Shown: positions 20,221-28,752 of the stretch, piece after piece
Numbering within the stretch: position 1 is the stretch's first letter
How the letters are laid out: the number at the start of each line of letters is the position of its first letter
Assembly (NCBI RefSeq): GCF_000716595.1
Contig: NZ_JNXC01000003.1
Coordinates: forward strand, 310,001-374,000
From: Saccharothrix sp. NRRL B-16314
GTDB lineage: Bacteria > Actinomycetota > Actinomycetes > Mycobacteriales > Pseudonocardiaceae
Length of the DNA stretch: 64,000 nucleotides
Reading direction: 5' to 3'
Position numbers and translations under genes: made by a program
Notes under the pieces: model-generated
What the model was told of the DNA's origin: nothing
The model's input: the letters and a program-made list of their open reading frames with translations, nothing else
Databases searched by the model: none

Positions 20221-20890
20221 GGGGGTGGTCGGTCGAACGCGCCGGCAGCCCGCCGAGGGCCGGTGGCCTGCCGAGGGTGGTGGCCGGCCGAGGGTGGTGA
20301 GCTGGCCGAGGGCGGTGGCCTGCCGAACGTGCGGGCCTGCCGAACGGCCTGGACTGGCTGAACACGCTGGCTGTCCGAGGGGTGAGCTGGCCGCCGAGGG
20401 ACGGTCGGTTGACGCGCGGGGCGTGTGGAGGCCGTTGGTCGGCTGAGGCGGCGGGCTGGCTCAACGCGGTCGCCGGGCGAGGGTGCCGGCTGGGCGGAGG
20501 CTGGTGGCCGGCTGAATGCGCGGGTTGGCGGAGTGCGCCGGTCGGCTGAAAGGGCTCGCTGAAGGCGGTAGCCGGCTGGGGGCAGTGAGGTGCGGCAGTC
20601 CCCGCCGACCGGGGGCGAGGGCCGGCCGAACGGCCTGGGCTGGCTGAGGGCGGTGGCTGACTGAGGGCCGGTGGCCGGCCGAGGGCGGTGCCCGGTCGAA
20701 CGCGGGCCGGCTGAAGGCGGTGGCTGGCTGAGGGCGGTGGCCGGCTGGAGGCGGTCGTCCGCTGAGATGCGTCGCGCGCGGGTCAGGGCGCGCACGCTGC
20801 GGCTGGCTGAGGGTGCTGGCCGGCCGAACGCGCGGGGCTGGCTGAGGGCGGTGGGGGCGGCTGTGGGGCGGGGAAGCCGCGGCGTGTGCA
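20221..20890. repeat. Degenerate G-rich repeat array in a convergent intergenic region
   Basis: About 670 bases between two converging genes are made of imperfect units of about 18-20 bases around GGCCGGCCGAGGGCGGTGG and GGCTGGCTGAGGGCGGTGG. Copies drift in sequence and spacing. The + strand is strongly G-biased. Frames across it on either strand are low-complexity (Pro/Arg/Ala or Gly/Arg) without domain or codon-bias support, so it is treated as non-coding. Function is unknown; possibilities include 3'-end RNA structure, a recombination relic or a decayed minisatellite. Confidence 0.75.
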
Positions 20891-20917
20891 TCGGGGGTGC
20901 GTACGCCGCGGCCGGTC

Positions 20918-21802
20918 TCAGCTGGTCGCCGTGGTCACCAAGGCGCTGCCGCTGCCCGTCCGCCCCGTGATGAACAGGGACGCCTCGCCCTCCGGCGGCG
21001 TGTCCGACACGGCCAGGTCGCTGCGCGCCGACCCGGAGCTGGACACCAGGTCGACCTGCGCCGCCACCCCCGGCCGCACGCCCACTCGCACGTCACCCGA
21101 GCCGGTACCCATCTGGATCTTCCCGGACGCCGCGTCGGCGACCGTGACGTCACCGCTGCCCGTCCGCACCTGCACGTCGTTCTGCACAGCCCCGAGCCAC
21201 ACGTGCCCGGTGCCGGTGTAGAGCACGGTGTTCCCACCGACCGACGACACCTCGATGTCGCCACTGCCGGTCTTCGCCCGCAGCCCACCCAGCATCGGCC
21301 CGAGCCGCAGCTTGCCGGAACCCGAGTTGACCTGCGACGACGCGTCCGCCCGGTCCACCGTGACGTCACCCGTGCCGGTCTGGATGTCCAACCGCCCGGC
21401 GGCACCCGTCACGGTCACGTCCGCCGCTCCCGCCTTGGCGATGACGTGCGATCCGATCGGCGCGCGCACGGTGACGCCCAACGGCACCGCGCGCAACGGC
21501 AGCGCCTTGGACGACTGCACCTTCAACCGGCTGCCGGACATCTCCAGCCGGGCGTCCCGCACGGCCTCCGACGCTCCGGCCGGCTGCGAGCCCCCGTTGC
21601 CGAACTGGTCGTTCACCCAGGTCAGCAGTCCGGACAGCCCGGCCGTCCACGACTCGCCCTGCGACGGGTCGTGCTTCACCTCGACGTGCACCCCCGGCTC
21701 GTCCACCAGGTGCACCCGCACCCGGCCGGCGAGCAGCGCCACGTCGATCTCCACGACGCCGTCGACCTCGAAGCTCTGCTGACGCACCACGTCCGATTCC
21801 AT
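20918..21802 (-). CDS. DUF4097 family beta-helix-like protein
   Basis: A 294-residue protein of the DUF4097 family. After an N-terminal FEVDGVVEIDVALLAGRVRV strand set comes a series of strand repeats ending in T-G-S-G-D or T-G-T-G-D (for example TGTGDVTV, TGSGDIEV, TGSGDVTV, GTGSGDVRV), which predict a right-handed beta-helix. There is no signal peptide, so it is likely cytoplasmic. Its ATG at 21802 lies 9 bases after the stop of the ribbon-helix-helix gene, and this pair recurs in actinomycetes, suggesting a joint function such as an atypical toxin-antitoxin or stress module. No catalytic residues are evident. Confidence 0.85.
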   Translation of the reverse strand: MESDVVRQQSFEVDGVVEIDVALLAGRVRVHLVDEPGVHVEVKHDPSQGESWTAGLSGLLTWVNDQFGNGGSQPAGASEAVRDARLEMSGSRLKVQSSKALPLRAVPLGVTVRAPIGSHVIAKAGAADVTVTGAAGRLDIQTGTGDVTVDRADASSQVNSGSGKLRLGPMLGGLRAKTGSGDIEVSSVGGNTVLYTGTGHVWLGAVQNDVQVRTGSGDVTVADAASGKIQMGTGSGDVRVGVRPGVAAQVDLVSSSGSARSDLAVSDTPPEGEASLFITGRTGSGSALVTTATS

Positions 21803-21811
21803 GATCCCCCC

Positions 21812-22336
21812 TCAGCCCTGGACCCAGCCGCGGACGCGGGACGACGAGCCGCCGTCCCCGTGGTCCTTCGGCGGACCCCAGTGCTTGTGGCCGCCACCGT
21901 GGCCGCCCCGACGTCCGCCGACCGCGCCCTGCACGGCCTGCGCCACGAATGTGTTCAGCGACATGCCCTGTGCCGCGGCGGCCTGTTCCGCCTTGGCCTT
22001 CAGCTCGTCCAGCAGCCGCAGCGTGACGCGCGTGGCGTCACCGGCGGAGGGCCGGGGAACTTCCTGCGGCTCGGGTTCGTGTTCTTCCCGAGCGGCCGTG
22101 CCGGTGACGACCACCTGCACGTCCCGTCCGTCCAACCGCACGTCGACGACGGGGCCGTCGAGGGCCGCGGTGACCTCCGCGGCCAGGTCGGACAGTGCGT
22201 TCATGAGCGCGAGCCGCGCGGCGGGCTCCAGGGCTGCGGACAGCAGGGCCGCGGTGCGCCGGGTGTTGTCGTCCCCGGCGGACGCGGCGGTCGCGAGGTC
22301 CTCGCGCAGTGCTGCGATGTACGGCGACAGATCCAT
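21812..22336 (-). CDS. HicB-like ribbon-helix-helix protein
   Basis: A 174-residue protein whose C-terminal half contains an Arc/CopG-type ribbon-helix-helix: RVTLRLLDELKAKAEQAAAA followed by GMSLNTFVAQAVQGAV, the pattern seen in HicB antitoxin C-termini. The N-terminal half (residues 1-80) is an alpha/beta region without a recognised name, and the tail is Gly/His-rich. ATG start at 22336. It is the first gene of a leftward pair with the DUF4097 gene. Tandem TGACrTCA sequences just upstream suggest autoregulation. No HicA-like toxin is nearby. Confidence 0.82.
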   Translation of the reverse strand: MDLSPYIAALREDLATAASAGDDNTRRTAALLSAALEPAARLALMNALSDLAAEVTAALDGPVVDVRLDGRDVQVVVTGTAAREEHEPEPQEVPRPSAGDATRVTLRLLDELKAKAEQAAAAQGMSLNTFVAQAVQGAVGGRRGGHGGGHKHWGPPKDHGDGGSSSRVRGWVQG

Positions 22337-22346
22337 GACACCACCA

Positions 22347-22387
22347 TGACGTCAAAACTGACATCAGTCAAGGAGTGTCTGACGTCG
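22347..22387. promoter_or_regulatory. TGACRTCA repeats, candidate autoregulatory operator
   Basis: Upstream of the ribbon-helix-helix gene, TGACGTCA (22347-22354) and TGACATCA (22359-22366) sit 12 bases apart, with a third TGACGTCG at 22380-22387. On the minus strand TTGACT (22371-22366) could be a -35. Short palindromic repeats at 12-base spacing are typical ribbon-helix-helix operators, so self-repression is a reasonable inference. Confidence 0.5.
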
Positions 22388-22494
22388 CCCGTGGCGGCAC
22401 GCCGACGGCCGCACGCCGGCACACCGATGGCCGCACGGCGGGCGCGGGTGACTTCGGTCAGGGGGCGCTCGTAGCTTCGGTTAGGGTTCGGGCC

Positions 22495-23247
22495 ATGGCT
22501 GAGACGGTGGCGCCTAAGGTGCAGTTGATCGCGAAGACGGAGTTCTTCCCCCCGGACGGCGTCCCGTGGTCCACCGACGCCGACGGTGGCGAGGCGCTCG
22601 CCGAGTTCGCGGGACGCGCCTGCTACCAGTCGTGGACCAAGCCGAACCCGGCCACCGCCACGAACGCCGGCTACATCAAGCACATCATCGAGGTCGGCCA
22701 CCTCTCGGTGCTGGAGCACGGCTCGGTCACCTTCTACATGACCGGCATCTCCCGCTCCCTGACGCACGAGCTGATCCGGCACCGCCACTTCTCGTACTCG
22801 CAGCTGTCCCAGCGGTACGTGCCCGAGCGCAACGCCGCCATGGTCGAGCCGGACGTCATCGCGAACGACCCGGAGCTGCACGAGAAGTTCCTCGCCGCCG
22901 CGCAGGCGAGCGTCGACGCCTACAACGAGCTGCTGAAGGGCCTGGAGGAGAAGTTCTCCGACGTCCCCAGCGCCACGCTCCGGCGCAAGCAGGCCCGCCA
23001 GGCGGCCCGCGCGATCCTGCCCAACGCCACCGAGACCCGCATCGTGGTGACCGGCAACTACCGCGCGTGGCGGCACTTCATCGCCATGCGCGCCACCGAG
23101 CACGCCGACGTGGAGATCCGCGCCCTGGCCGTGGAGTGCCTGCGCCAGCTCCAGAAGGCGGCGGCCAACGTGTTCGCCGACTTCGCCATCTCCACCCTGT
23201 CCGACGGCACCGAGGTCGCCTCCAGCCCGCTGGTCACCGAAGGCTGA
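22495..23247 (+). CDS. thyX: FAD-dependent thymidylate synthase
   Basis: ThyX methylates dUMP to dTMP using methylenetetrahydrofolate as carbon donor and FADH2/NADPH as reductant. The 250-residue protein carries the family signature RHRxxSxxxxSxR as [13 protein letters not shown], plus [20 protein letters not shown] before it and the [20 protein letters not shown] segment that binds nucleotide. The ATG at 22495 is the family start ([12 protein letters not shown]); upstream in-frame codons have no homology. In mycobacteria thyX also lies near dapB and dapA. Confidence 0.97.
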   Translation: MAETVAPKVQLIAKTEFFPPDGVPWSTDADGGEALAEFAGRACYQSWTKPNPATATNAGYIKHIIEVGHLSVLEHGSVTFYMTGISRSLTHELIRHRHFSYSQLSQRYVPERNAAMVEPDVIANDPELHEKFLAAAQASVDAYNELLKGLEEKFSDVPSATLRRKQARQAARAILPNATETRIVVTGNYRAWRHFIAMRATEHADVEIRALAVECLRQLQKAAANVFADFAISTLSDGTEVASSPLVTEG

Positions 23248-23253
23248 CGACCG

Positions 23254-23643
23254 GTGAAGCGGCTGATCGTCGACGTCCGGCCGGGTGAGTACACGGTCGC
23301 CCGGCTGGCCGCGGACGCGCCGGTCCCGACCGGTCTGCTCGACGCGCCGGGCCTCGTGTCGGTGACCAGGACGCCCGACGAGCTGTCCATCGTGTGCCCG
23401 AGCGAGGTGGCGCCGCGGGCGGTGACCGCTCAGCCCGGTTGGCGGTTGCTGACCGTGCGCGGTCCGCTGGAGTTCACCCTGACGGGGATCATGGCGGCGT
23501 TGTCGGGTGAACTGGCGGCGGCGGGGGTGAGCCTGTTCGCCGTGTCCACTTACGACACGGACCACCTGCTGGTGAAGGCGGGCGACCTGGCCCGCGCGGT
23601 GCAGGCCCTGCGCGCGTCCGGTCACGAAGTCACGAAACCGTGA
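23254..23643 (+). CDS. ACT-domain protein
   Basis: A 129-residue protein with two ACT-like halves: residues about 1-60 (YTVARLAADAPVPTGLL, SVTRTPDELSIVCPSE) and about 65-129 (RLLTVRGPLEFTLTGIMAAL, GVSLFAVSTYDTDHLLVKA). The arrangement resembles the CASTOR/DUF2241-type ACT proteins that bind amino acids. GTG at 23254, seven bases after thyX, suggests cotranscription. The ligand is unknown; proximity to dapA suggests, but does not show, an amino-acid sensing role. Confidence 0.8.
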   Translation: MKRLIVDVRPGEYTVARLAADAPVPTGLLDAPGLVSVTRTPDELSIVCPSEVAPRAVTAQPGWRLLTVRGPLEFTLTGIMAALSGELAAAGVSLFAVSTYDTDHLLVKAGDLARAVQALRASGHEVTKP

Positions 23644-23713
23644 AACCGGGCCGGGCTTCGCGAGGTCTGAAGTAGCGTCCGCCCGGTCCGCGGTCGGGTT
23701 TCGAGGAGTGACG

Positions 23714-25162
23714 GTGACTGGTCCCCAAGGTGTGAGCGCCCAACCCCGCGTCATCGCGGGCAGGTACACCCTGCTCGCCGAGCTCGGACGCGGTGGCATG
23801 GGCGTCGTGTGGCGCGCCCAGGACAACGTGATCGGTCGCCACGTCGCGATCAAGGAGCTGCACCTGCCCGACGGCATCGCGCCCGAGGAGCGCCGGGTGC
23901 TGGAGGAGCGGGTCCTCCGCGAGGCGCGCACGGCGGGCCGGCTGAACGACCCGGGTGTCGTCACCGTCTTCGACGTGGTCGCCGAGAACGGCATGAACTA
24001 CATCGTGATGGAGCTGGTCGAGGCGGCCACGCTCTCCACGCTCATCAACGCGCACGGCCCGATGCCGCAGGACCGGGTCGTCTCGATGGCCACCCAGGCG
24101 CTGTCCGCTTTGGACTCCGCGCACCAGGCGGGCATCGTGCACCGGGACGTCAAGCCCGGCAACCTGATGATCACGCCCGCGGGTCGGGTGAAGCTGACCG
24201 ACTTCGGCATCGCCCAGGCCGTCGACGACCCGCGGCTGACCACGGCCGGCAGCCTCATCGGCTCGCCCGCCTACATGTCGCCGGAACGCATCCACGGCCA
24301 CGAGGCCTCGCCCGCGTCCGACCTGTGGGCGCTGGGCGCGACGCTCTGCTACGCCGTCGAGGGCGTCAACCCGTACGAGCGCTCGTCCACCGCGTCCACC
24401 CTGCACGCGATCATGAACGAGGTGCCGCGGCTGACCAGGGCGCACGGCGCGCTCGGCGCGGTGATCACGGGCCTGCTGATGCCCGACCCGAACGCCCGGC
24501 TGTCCGGCCCGCAGGCACGCGCCATGCTGGAGCGCGCCGCCGCCCAGCCGACGCCGCCGACGGGTTTCGGCGCGCCGCCGAACTCGACCATGCACTACAC
24601 CGCGCCGACCGCCGTGCGGAAGCCGTGGTTGAAGAACGCGCTGATCGCCGGCGGTGCCCTGGCCGCGGTCGCGCTGCTGGTCGCGGGCGTGTTCCTGGGC
24701 CGCTGGATGTTCACCGACTCGCCGCCCGCCGCGATGGCCGAGACCATCACCTACGGTTCCGACGGCACGATGACCGCGAGCCAGTTCGAGCTGCGCGACG
24801 GGCAGTGCGGCGACAACTTCGTCGAGCAGAACGTCACGGTGAACTCCACCACTTGCGAGGACAAGCACCGGGTCGAGGTCTACGCCGTCGGCTCGCCGTT
24901 CGGCTCGTCGGACAAGCGCGCCTACCCCGAGGGCGAGTGGATGCGGGAGTACGCGGAGCGCTTCTGCACGCTGCACTTCATGTCCGACCGCGTCCCGGTG
25001 GAGGACAAGGCCGACAAGTTCCGCTACGTCGCCGTGGTGCCGACGGGGAAGCAGTGGAAGGCGGACCCCAGCGATTCGGACGACAAGGGCAGCCGCGAGG
25101 TGTTCTGCGTGCTGTGGAACGCGGACAAGACCGAACTGTCCGAACAGGTGTACGCAGAGTAG
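23714..25162 (+). CDS. Transmembrane Ser/Thr protein kinase (PknB-like)
   Basis: A 482-residue receptor-type eukaryotic-like kinase. The kinase domain (about residues 15-275) has the glycine loop GRGGMG (25-30), catalytic Lys in HVAIKELHLP, HRDVKPGN, the DFG loop and the SPAYMSPERIHG activation-end motif. A single transmembrane helix (ALIAGGALAAVALLVAGVFL) is followed by an extracellular domain of about 150 residues with paired cysteines. It lacks PASTA repeats, so it is not PknB itself. GTG 23714 is preferred over GTG 23708 because GAGGA at 23703-23707 then has a 6-base spacing. The ligand sensed outside is unknown. Confidence 0.93.
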   Translation: MTGPQGVSAQPRVIAGRYTLLAELGRGGMGVVWRAQDNVIGRHVAIKELHLPDGIAPEERRVLEERVLREARTAGRLNDPGVVTVFDVVAENGMNYIVMELVEAATLSTLINAHGPMPQDRVVSMATQALSALDSAHQAGIVHRDVKPGNLMITPAGRVKLTDFGIAQAVDDPRLTTAGSLIGSPAYMSPERIHGHEASPASDLWALGATLCYAVEGVNPYERSSTASTLHAIMNEVPRLTRAHGALGAVITGLLMPDPNARLSGPQARAMLERAAAQPTPPTGFGAPPNSTMHYTAPTAVRKPWLKNALIAGGALAAVALLVAGVFLGRWMFTDSPPAAMAETITYGSDGTMTASQFELRDGQCGDNFVEQNVTVNSTTCEDKHRVEVYAVGSPFGSSDKRAYPEGEWMREYAERFCTLHFMSDRVPVEDKADKFRYVAVVPTGKQWKADPSDSDDKGSREVFCVLWNADKTELSEQVYAE

Positions 25163-25220
25163 GCCCGCTGTAGGTGCTGTCGTCGCAGCTTGCGGAGGGT
25201 GACGCGGTAGATTTCCGGCT

Positions 25221-26117
25221 ATGACCGGAAGTCCTACCGCCTCGCCCGGCCGACCCTTCGGCCGCGTGCTCACCGCCATGGTCACCCCGTTCGACGCCCG
25301 CGGGGCGGTGGACCTGGACAAGGCGCAACAGCTCGCCGAGCACCTCGTCGGGCTGGGCAACGACGGTCTCGTGCTCAACGGCACCACCGGCGAGAGCCCC
25401 ACCACGAGCGACGCCGAGAAGGCCGACCTCATCCGCGCCGTGGTCGAGGCGGTCGGCGACCGCGTGACCGTGGTGAGCGGCGCCGGCACGTACGACACCG
25501 CGCACAGCGTGCACTTGGCCAAGGAGGCCGAGGCGGCGGGCGCGCACGGCCTGCTGCTGGTCACGCCGTACTACTCGCGGCCGACCCAGGAGGGCGTGTA
25601 CGCGCACTTCACCACCATCGCCGACCAGGTCGGCGTGCCGGTGATGCTGTACGACATCCCGCCGCGGACCGTCATCCCCATCGACGTGGAGACCCTGCTG
25701 CGGCTCGCCGAGCACCCCCGGATCGTGGCCGTGAAGGACGCCAAGGGCGATTTGCTCGCGGGCAGCAAGGTCATCGCCGGCACCGACCTGGCCTACTACT
25801 CCGGTGACGACCCGCTGAACCTGCCCTGGCTGTCGGTCGGCGCGGTCGGCTTCGTCAGCGTCATCTCGCACTTCGCCGCGGACCGGCTGCGCGACATGCT
25901 CGTCGCCCACGAGTCCGGTGACGCCGCCGGCGCGACCGCGATCCACCACTCGCTGCTGCCGCTGCTGCGGCCCTTCAGCCGGATGCCCGGCGTCACCTAC
26001 GCGAAGACCGCGCTGCGTGTGCGCGGACTCGACGTGGGCGACCCGAGGCTGCCGCTGGTACCCGCTTCAACCGAGGACATCGAGGCCGTCGAGGCCGAAT
26101 TGGGAGTCAACGCGTGA
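25221..26117 (+). CDS. dapA: 4-hydroxy-tetrahydrodipicolinate synthase
   Basis: DapA condenses pyruvate with aspartate semialdehyde, the first committed step to diaminopimelate and lysine. The 298-residue TIM barrel shows GTTGESPTT near residue 53, the Tyr in LVTPYYSRPTQEG, YDIPPRT, and the Schiff-base Lys in VAVKDAKGDL. The ATG at 25221 fits family length. Its stop overlaps the GTG of RNase J by four bases, so the two are translationally coupled, as in other actinobacteria. Confidence 0.97.
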   Translation: MTGSPTASPGRPFGRVLTAMVTPFDARGAVDLDKAQQLAEHLVGLGNDGLVLNGTTGESPTTSDAEKADLIRAVVEAVGDRVTVVSGAGTYDTAHSVHLAKEAEAAGAHGLLLVTPYYSRPTQEGVYAHFTTIADQVGVPVMLYDIPPRTVIPIDVETLLRLAEHPRIVAVKDAKGDLLAGSKVIAGTDLAYYSGDDPLNLPWLSVGAVGFVSVISHFAADRLRDMLVAHESGDAAGATAIHHSLLPLLRPFSRMPGVTYAKTALRVRGLDVGDPRLPLVPASTEDIEAVEAELGVNA

Positions 26118-27796
26118 TCAACCCGAACTCACCCCCGCCCGCACTGCCAGACGGAGCCCTTCGCCTCGTCGCACTGGGCGGGATTGGCGAGATCGGCCGC
26201 AACATGACGGTGTTCGAGCACGCCGGCCGGCTGCTCGTCGTGGACTGCGGCGTGCTGTTCCCCGAGGACGACCAGCCGGGCGTCGACCTGATCCTGCCGG
26301 ACTTCCGGGCCATCGAGGACCGGCTGGACGACATCGAGGCCGTGGTCCTGACGCACGGCCACGAGGACCACATCGGCGCGGTGCCGTTCCTGCTCAAGCT
26401 GCGCCCCGACGTGCCCGTGGTCGGATCGAGGCTCACCCTGGCGCTGCTCGCGGCCAAGTGCCGGGAACACCGCCAGACGCCGCGGCTGGTGGAGATCGGC
26501 GACGGCGAGCGGCGCTCGTTCGGGCCGTACGACCTGGAGTTCTTCCCGGTCAACCACTCCATCCCGGACGCCGTCGCGGTCGCCATCCGCACGTCCGCCG
26601 GCCTGGTGCTGCACACCGGCGACATCAAGCTCGACCAGCTGCCGCTCGACGGCAGGCTGACCGACCTGGCCGGGTTCTCCCGGCTCGGCGACGAGGGAGT
26701 CGACCTGTTCCTGGTCGACTCGACCAACGCCGAGGTGCCCGGGTTCGTGGTGCCGGAGCGCGAGATCGGGCCGGTGCTGGAGAACGTCATCCGCAAGGCC
26801 AACCAGCGCGTGATCGTGGCGTGCTTCGCCTCGCACGTGCACCGCGTGCAGCAGGTGCTGGACGTGGCGGTGCAGTACAATCGGCGGGTCGCGCTGGTCG
26901 GCCGGTCGATGGTGCGCAACATGGGCATCGCGTCCGAGCTGGGCTACCTGCGGGTGCCGGAGGGCCTGTTCGTCGACCTCAACGAGGCCATGGACATGCC
27001 CGAGGACCGGGTGCTGTTCGTGTCCACCGGGTCGCAGGGCGAGCCGCTGTCGGCGCTGTCCCGGATGGCGCGCGGCGAGCACCGGCAGATCTCGATCAAG
27101 GCCGGCGACACGATCGTGCTGGCGTCGTCGCTGATCCCGGGCAACGAGAACGCGGTGTTCGGCGTGGTCAACGGCCTGGCGCGGCTCGGTGCGACGGTCG
27201 TGCACCAGGGCAACGCCAAGGTGCACGTGTCCGGCCACTCTCCGGCCGGCGAGCTGCTGTTCCTGTACAACGCGGTGCGGCCGTCGAACGTCATGCCGGT
27301 GCACGGCGAGTGGCGGCACCTGCGGGCGAACGCGGCACTGGCCGTGGCGACCGGGGTGGACGAGGAGCGGGTGGTCATCGCCGAGGACGGCGTGGTGGTC
27401 GACCTGGTCGACGGCAAGGCCGCGATCAGCGGCAAGGTCGAGGTCGGGCACGTCTACGTGGACGGGCTTTCCGTCGGCGACGTCGGCGAGTCGACCCTGT
27501 CCGACCGGCTGGTGCTCGGCGAGGGCGGGTTCATCGCGATCACCGTCGCCGTGGACTCCACCAACGGCCGCGCGGTGGCGCCGCCGACCGTGTCCGGGCG
27601 CGGGTTCTCCGACGACCCGAAAGCCCTGGACCAGGCCATCTCCCTGGTGGAGATGGAGCTGTCCCGCACGGAGGCCGAGGGGATCACCGACTCGCACCGC
27701 ATCGCGCAGGCCGTGCGCCGCGTGGTGGGCCGCTGGGTCGCCGAGACCTACCGCCGCCGTCCGATGATCGTGCCGACCATCATCCCGGTGAACTGA
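26114..27796 (+). CDS. rnj: Ribonuclease J
   Basis: RNase J is a zinc-dependent beta-CASP endonuclease and 5'-3' exonuclease for mRNA turnover and rRNA maturation. The 560-residue protein contains the metal-binding motif HGHEDHIGAVPFLL near residue 80, later HTGDIKLDQ and DSTNAE motifs, the beta-CASP NENAVFGVVNGL region and HVSGHSPAGELL, and a C-terminal dimerisation domain. GTG at 26114 overlaps the dapA stop. A 13-bp terminator hairpin follows the gene. Together with pnp it covers both directions of exonucleolytic RNA decay. Confidence 0.97.
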   Translation: MINPNSPPPALPDGALRLVALGGIGEIGRNMTVFEHAGRLLVVDCGVLFPEDDQPGVDLILPDFRAIEDRLDDIEAVVLTHGHEDHIGAVPFLLKLRPDVPVVGSRLTLALLAAKCREHRQTPRLVEIGDGERRSFGPYDLEFFPVNHSIPDAVAVAIRTSAGLVLHTGDIKLDQLPLDGRLTDLAGFSRLGDEGVDLFLVDSTNAEVPGFVVPEREIGPVLENVIRKANQRVIVACFASHVHRVQQVLDVAVQYNRRVALVGRSMVRNMGIASELGYLRVPEGLFVDLNEAMDMPEDRVLFVSTGSQGEPLSALSRMARGEHRQISIKAGDTIVLASSLIPGNENAVFGVVNGLARLGATVVHQGNAKVHVSGHSPAGELLFLYNAVRPSNVMPVHGEWRHLRANAALAVATGVDEERVVIAEDGVVVDLVDGKAAISGKVEVGHVYVDGLSVGDVGESTLSDRLVLGEGGFIAITVAVDSTNGRAVAPPTVSGRGFSDDPKALDQAISLVEMELSRTEAEGITDSHRIAQAVRRVVGRWVAETYRRRPMIVPTIIPVN

Positions 27797-27809
27797 CGCG
27801 GGACGAGCC

Positions 27810-27838
27810 GAGCCGGCACCGGACCCCGGTGCCGGCTC
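27810..27838. terminator. Bidirectional terminator between rnj and plsC-like gene
   Basis: A perfect 13-bp GC-rich stem (27810-27822 with 27826-27838) with a 3-base loop sits between the converging ends of rnj (27796) and the acyltransferase (27855). No T-tract; actinobacterial terminators often lack one. Confidence 0.8.
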
Positions 27839-27854
27839 GTCCGTCGGTGGAGCG

Positions 27855-28628
27855 CTACTCCGGCCGCCAGGGGCTCTTGCCCGTCGTGGGCCGGGTCGGG
27901 TCGTGGAACTTCGGCAGGTCCGGCTCGCCGATCCGCAACGGCACCAGGCCCGTCGTGATCGCGCGCATGATCCGCTCGTGCGCCCGCCGCGCGTCACCCG
28001 GCTTGCCGTCCTCCAGCCCCGACAGGTCCACGGGCTTGCCGAAGTGCACCTTGAACGTCGGCCGCCGCCGCATCCCGCGCAGGTACGACGTGAGGTACGG
28101 CTTGACGTCCTCCCACCCGTCGACGTGGGTGTTGCCCCAGTACACGGCCTCGTGCGCACCCCACTGGCTGACCGGGACCACCGGGATGCCGCCGCTGAGC
28201 GCCAACCTGGCCGCACCGGTCTTGCCCCGCTCCGGCCACAGCCCGGGATCGAGGCTCACCCGGCCCTCCGGGTACAGCGCGATCGGGTCGCCGCCGCGGC
28301 GCAGGGCCTCGACGGTGCGGTGGTAGGCGTCGCCGACGTCCGCCGCCGCCCGGTCCACCCGCAGGTGGCCGGAGCCGCGCAGCAGGGGACCGAGGACCGG
28401 TGCGTCGAGCAGACCGCCCGCGAGCAGGAAGCGCGGCGCGACACCGATCCGGCGGCACGCCGCGATCAGCACGAACGGGTCGAGGTTGCCGATGTGGTTG
28501 GACGCGAGCAGCAGGGGACGTCCCCTGAGGTCCGCCGGGATGTCGCCGGTGACTTCGAGTCGTCCGCTGAGGCCGACGACCCCTTGGTCGACTGCGGTCA
28601 GCACGCGCCACAGCAGTGGTGTGGGCAC
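27855..28628 (-). CDS. Lysophospholipid acyltransferase (PlsC family)
   Basis: A 257-residue acyltransferase of the PlsC family, which transfers acyl chains to lysophosphatidate or related acceptors in membrane lipid synthesis. Motif I is NHIGNLDP (the H-x4-D catalytic pair), near residue 44; the motif III-like YPEGRVSLDP with its Glu-Gly pair lies near residue 118; and IPVVPVSQWGAHE matches motif IV. No clear transmembrane helix is present, so peripheral association is likely. The start is GTG at 28628. It converges on rnj and diverges from ftsK. Confidence 0.9.
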   Translation of the reverse strand: MPTPLLWRVLTAVDQGVVGLSGRLEVTGDIPADLRGRPLLLASNHIGNLDPFVLIAACRRIGVAPRFLLAGGLLDAPVLGPLLRGSGHLRVDRAAADVGDAYHRTVEALRRGGDPIALYPEGRVSLDPGLWPERGKTGAARLALSGGIPVVPVSQWGAHEAVYWGNTHVDGWEDVKPYLTSYLRGMRRRPTFKVHFGKPVDLSGLEDGKPGDARRAHERIMRAITTGLVPLRIGEPDLPKFHDPTRPTTGKSPWRPE

Positions 28629-28752
28629 AGCGCGAAAGGCTACGGCGTGTCGAGGTGTCGGCGCACCGCATTCCGGGCAACTATGGAGGACCGGCAGCGC
28701 ACGTCACGTCGAGCGTGACCGTTGGGGCTGGTGGGGCTCGAGGGACTACCGT

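Noticed and set aside
19980..20891. Minus-strand Pro/Arg-rich frame of about 300 codons across the repeat array
   Set aside because: Composed of array repeats and part of the AlkZ-like gene's antisense; no ribosome-binding site or domain.
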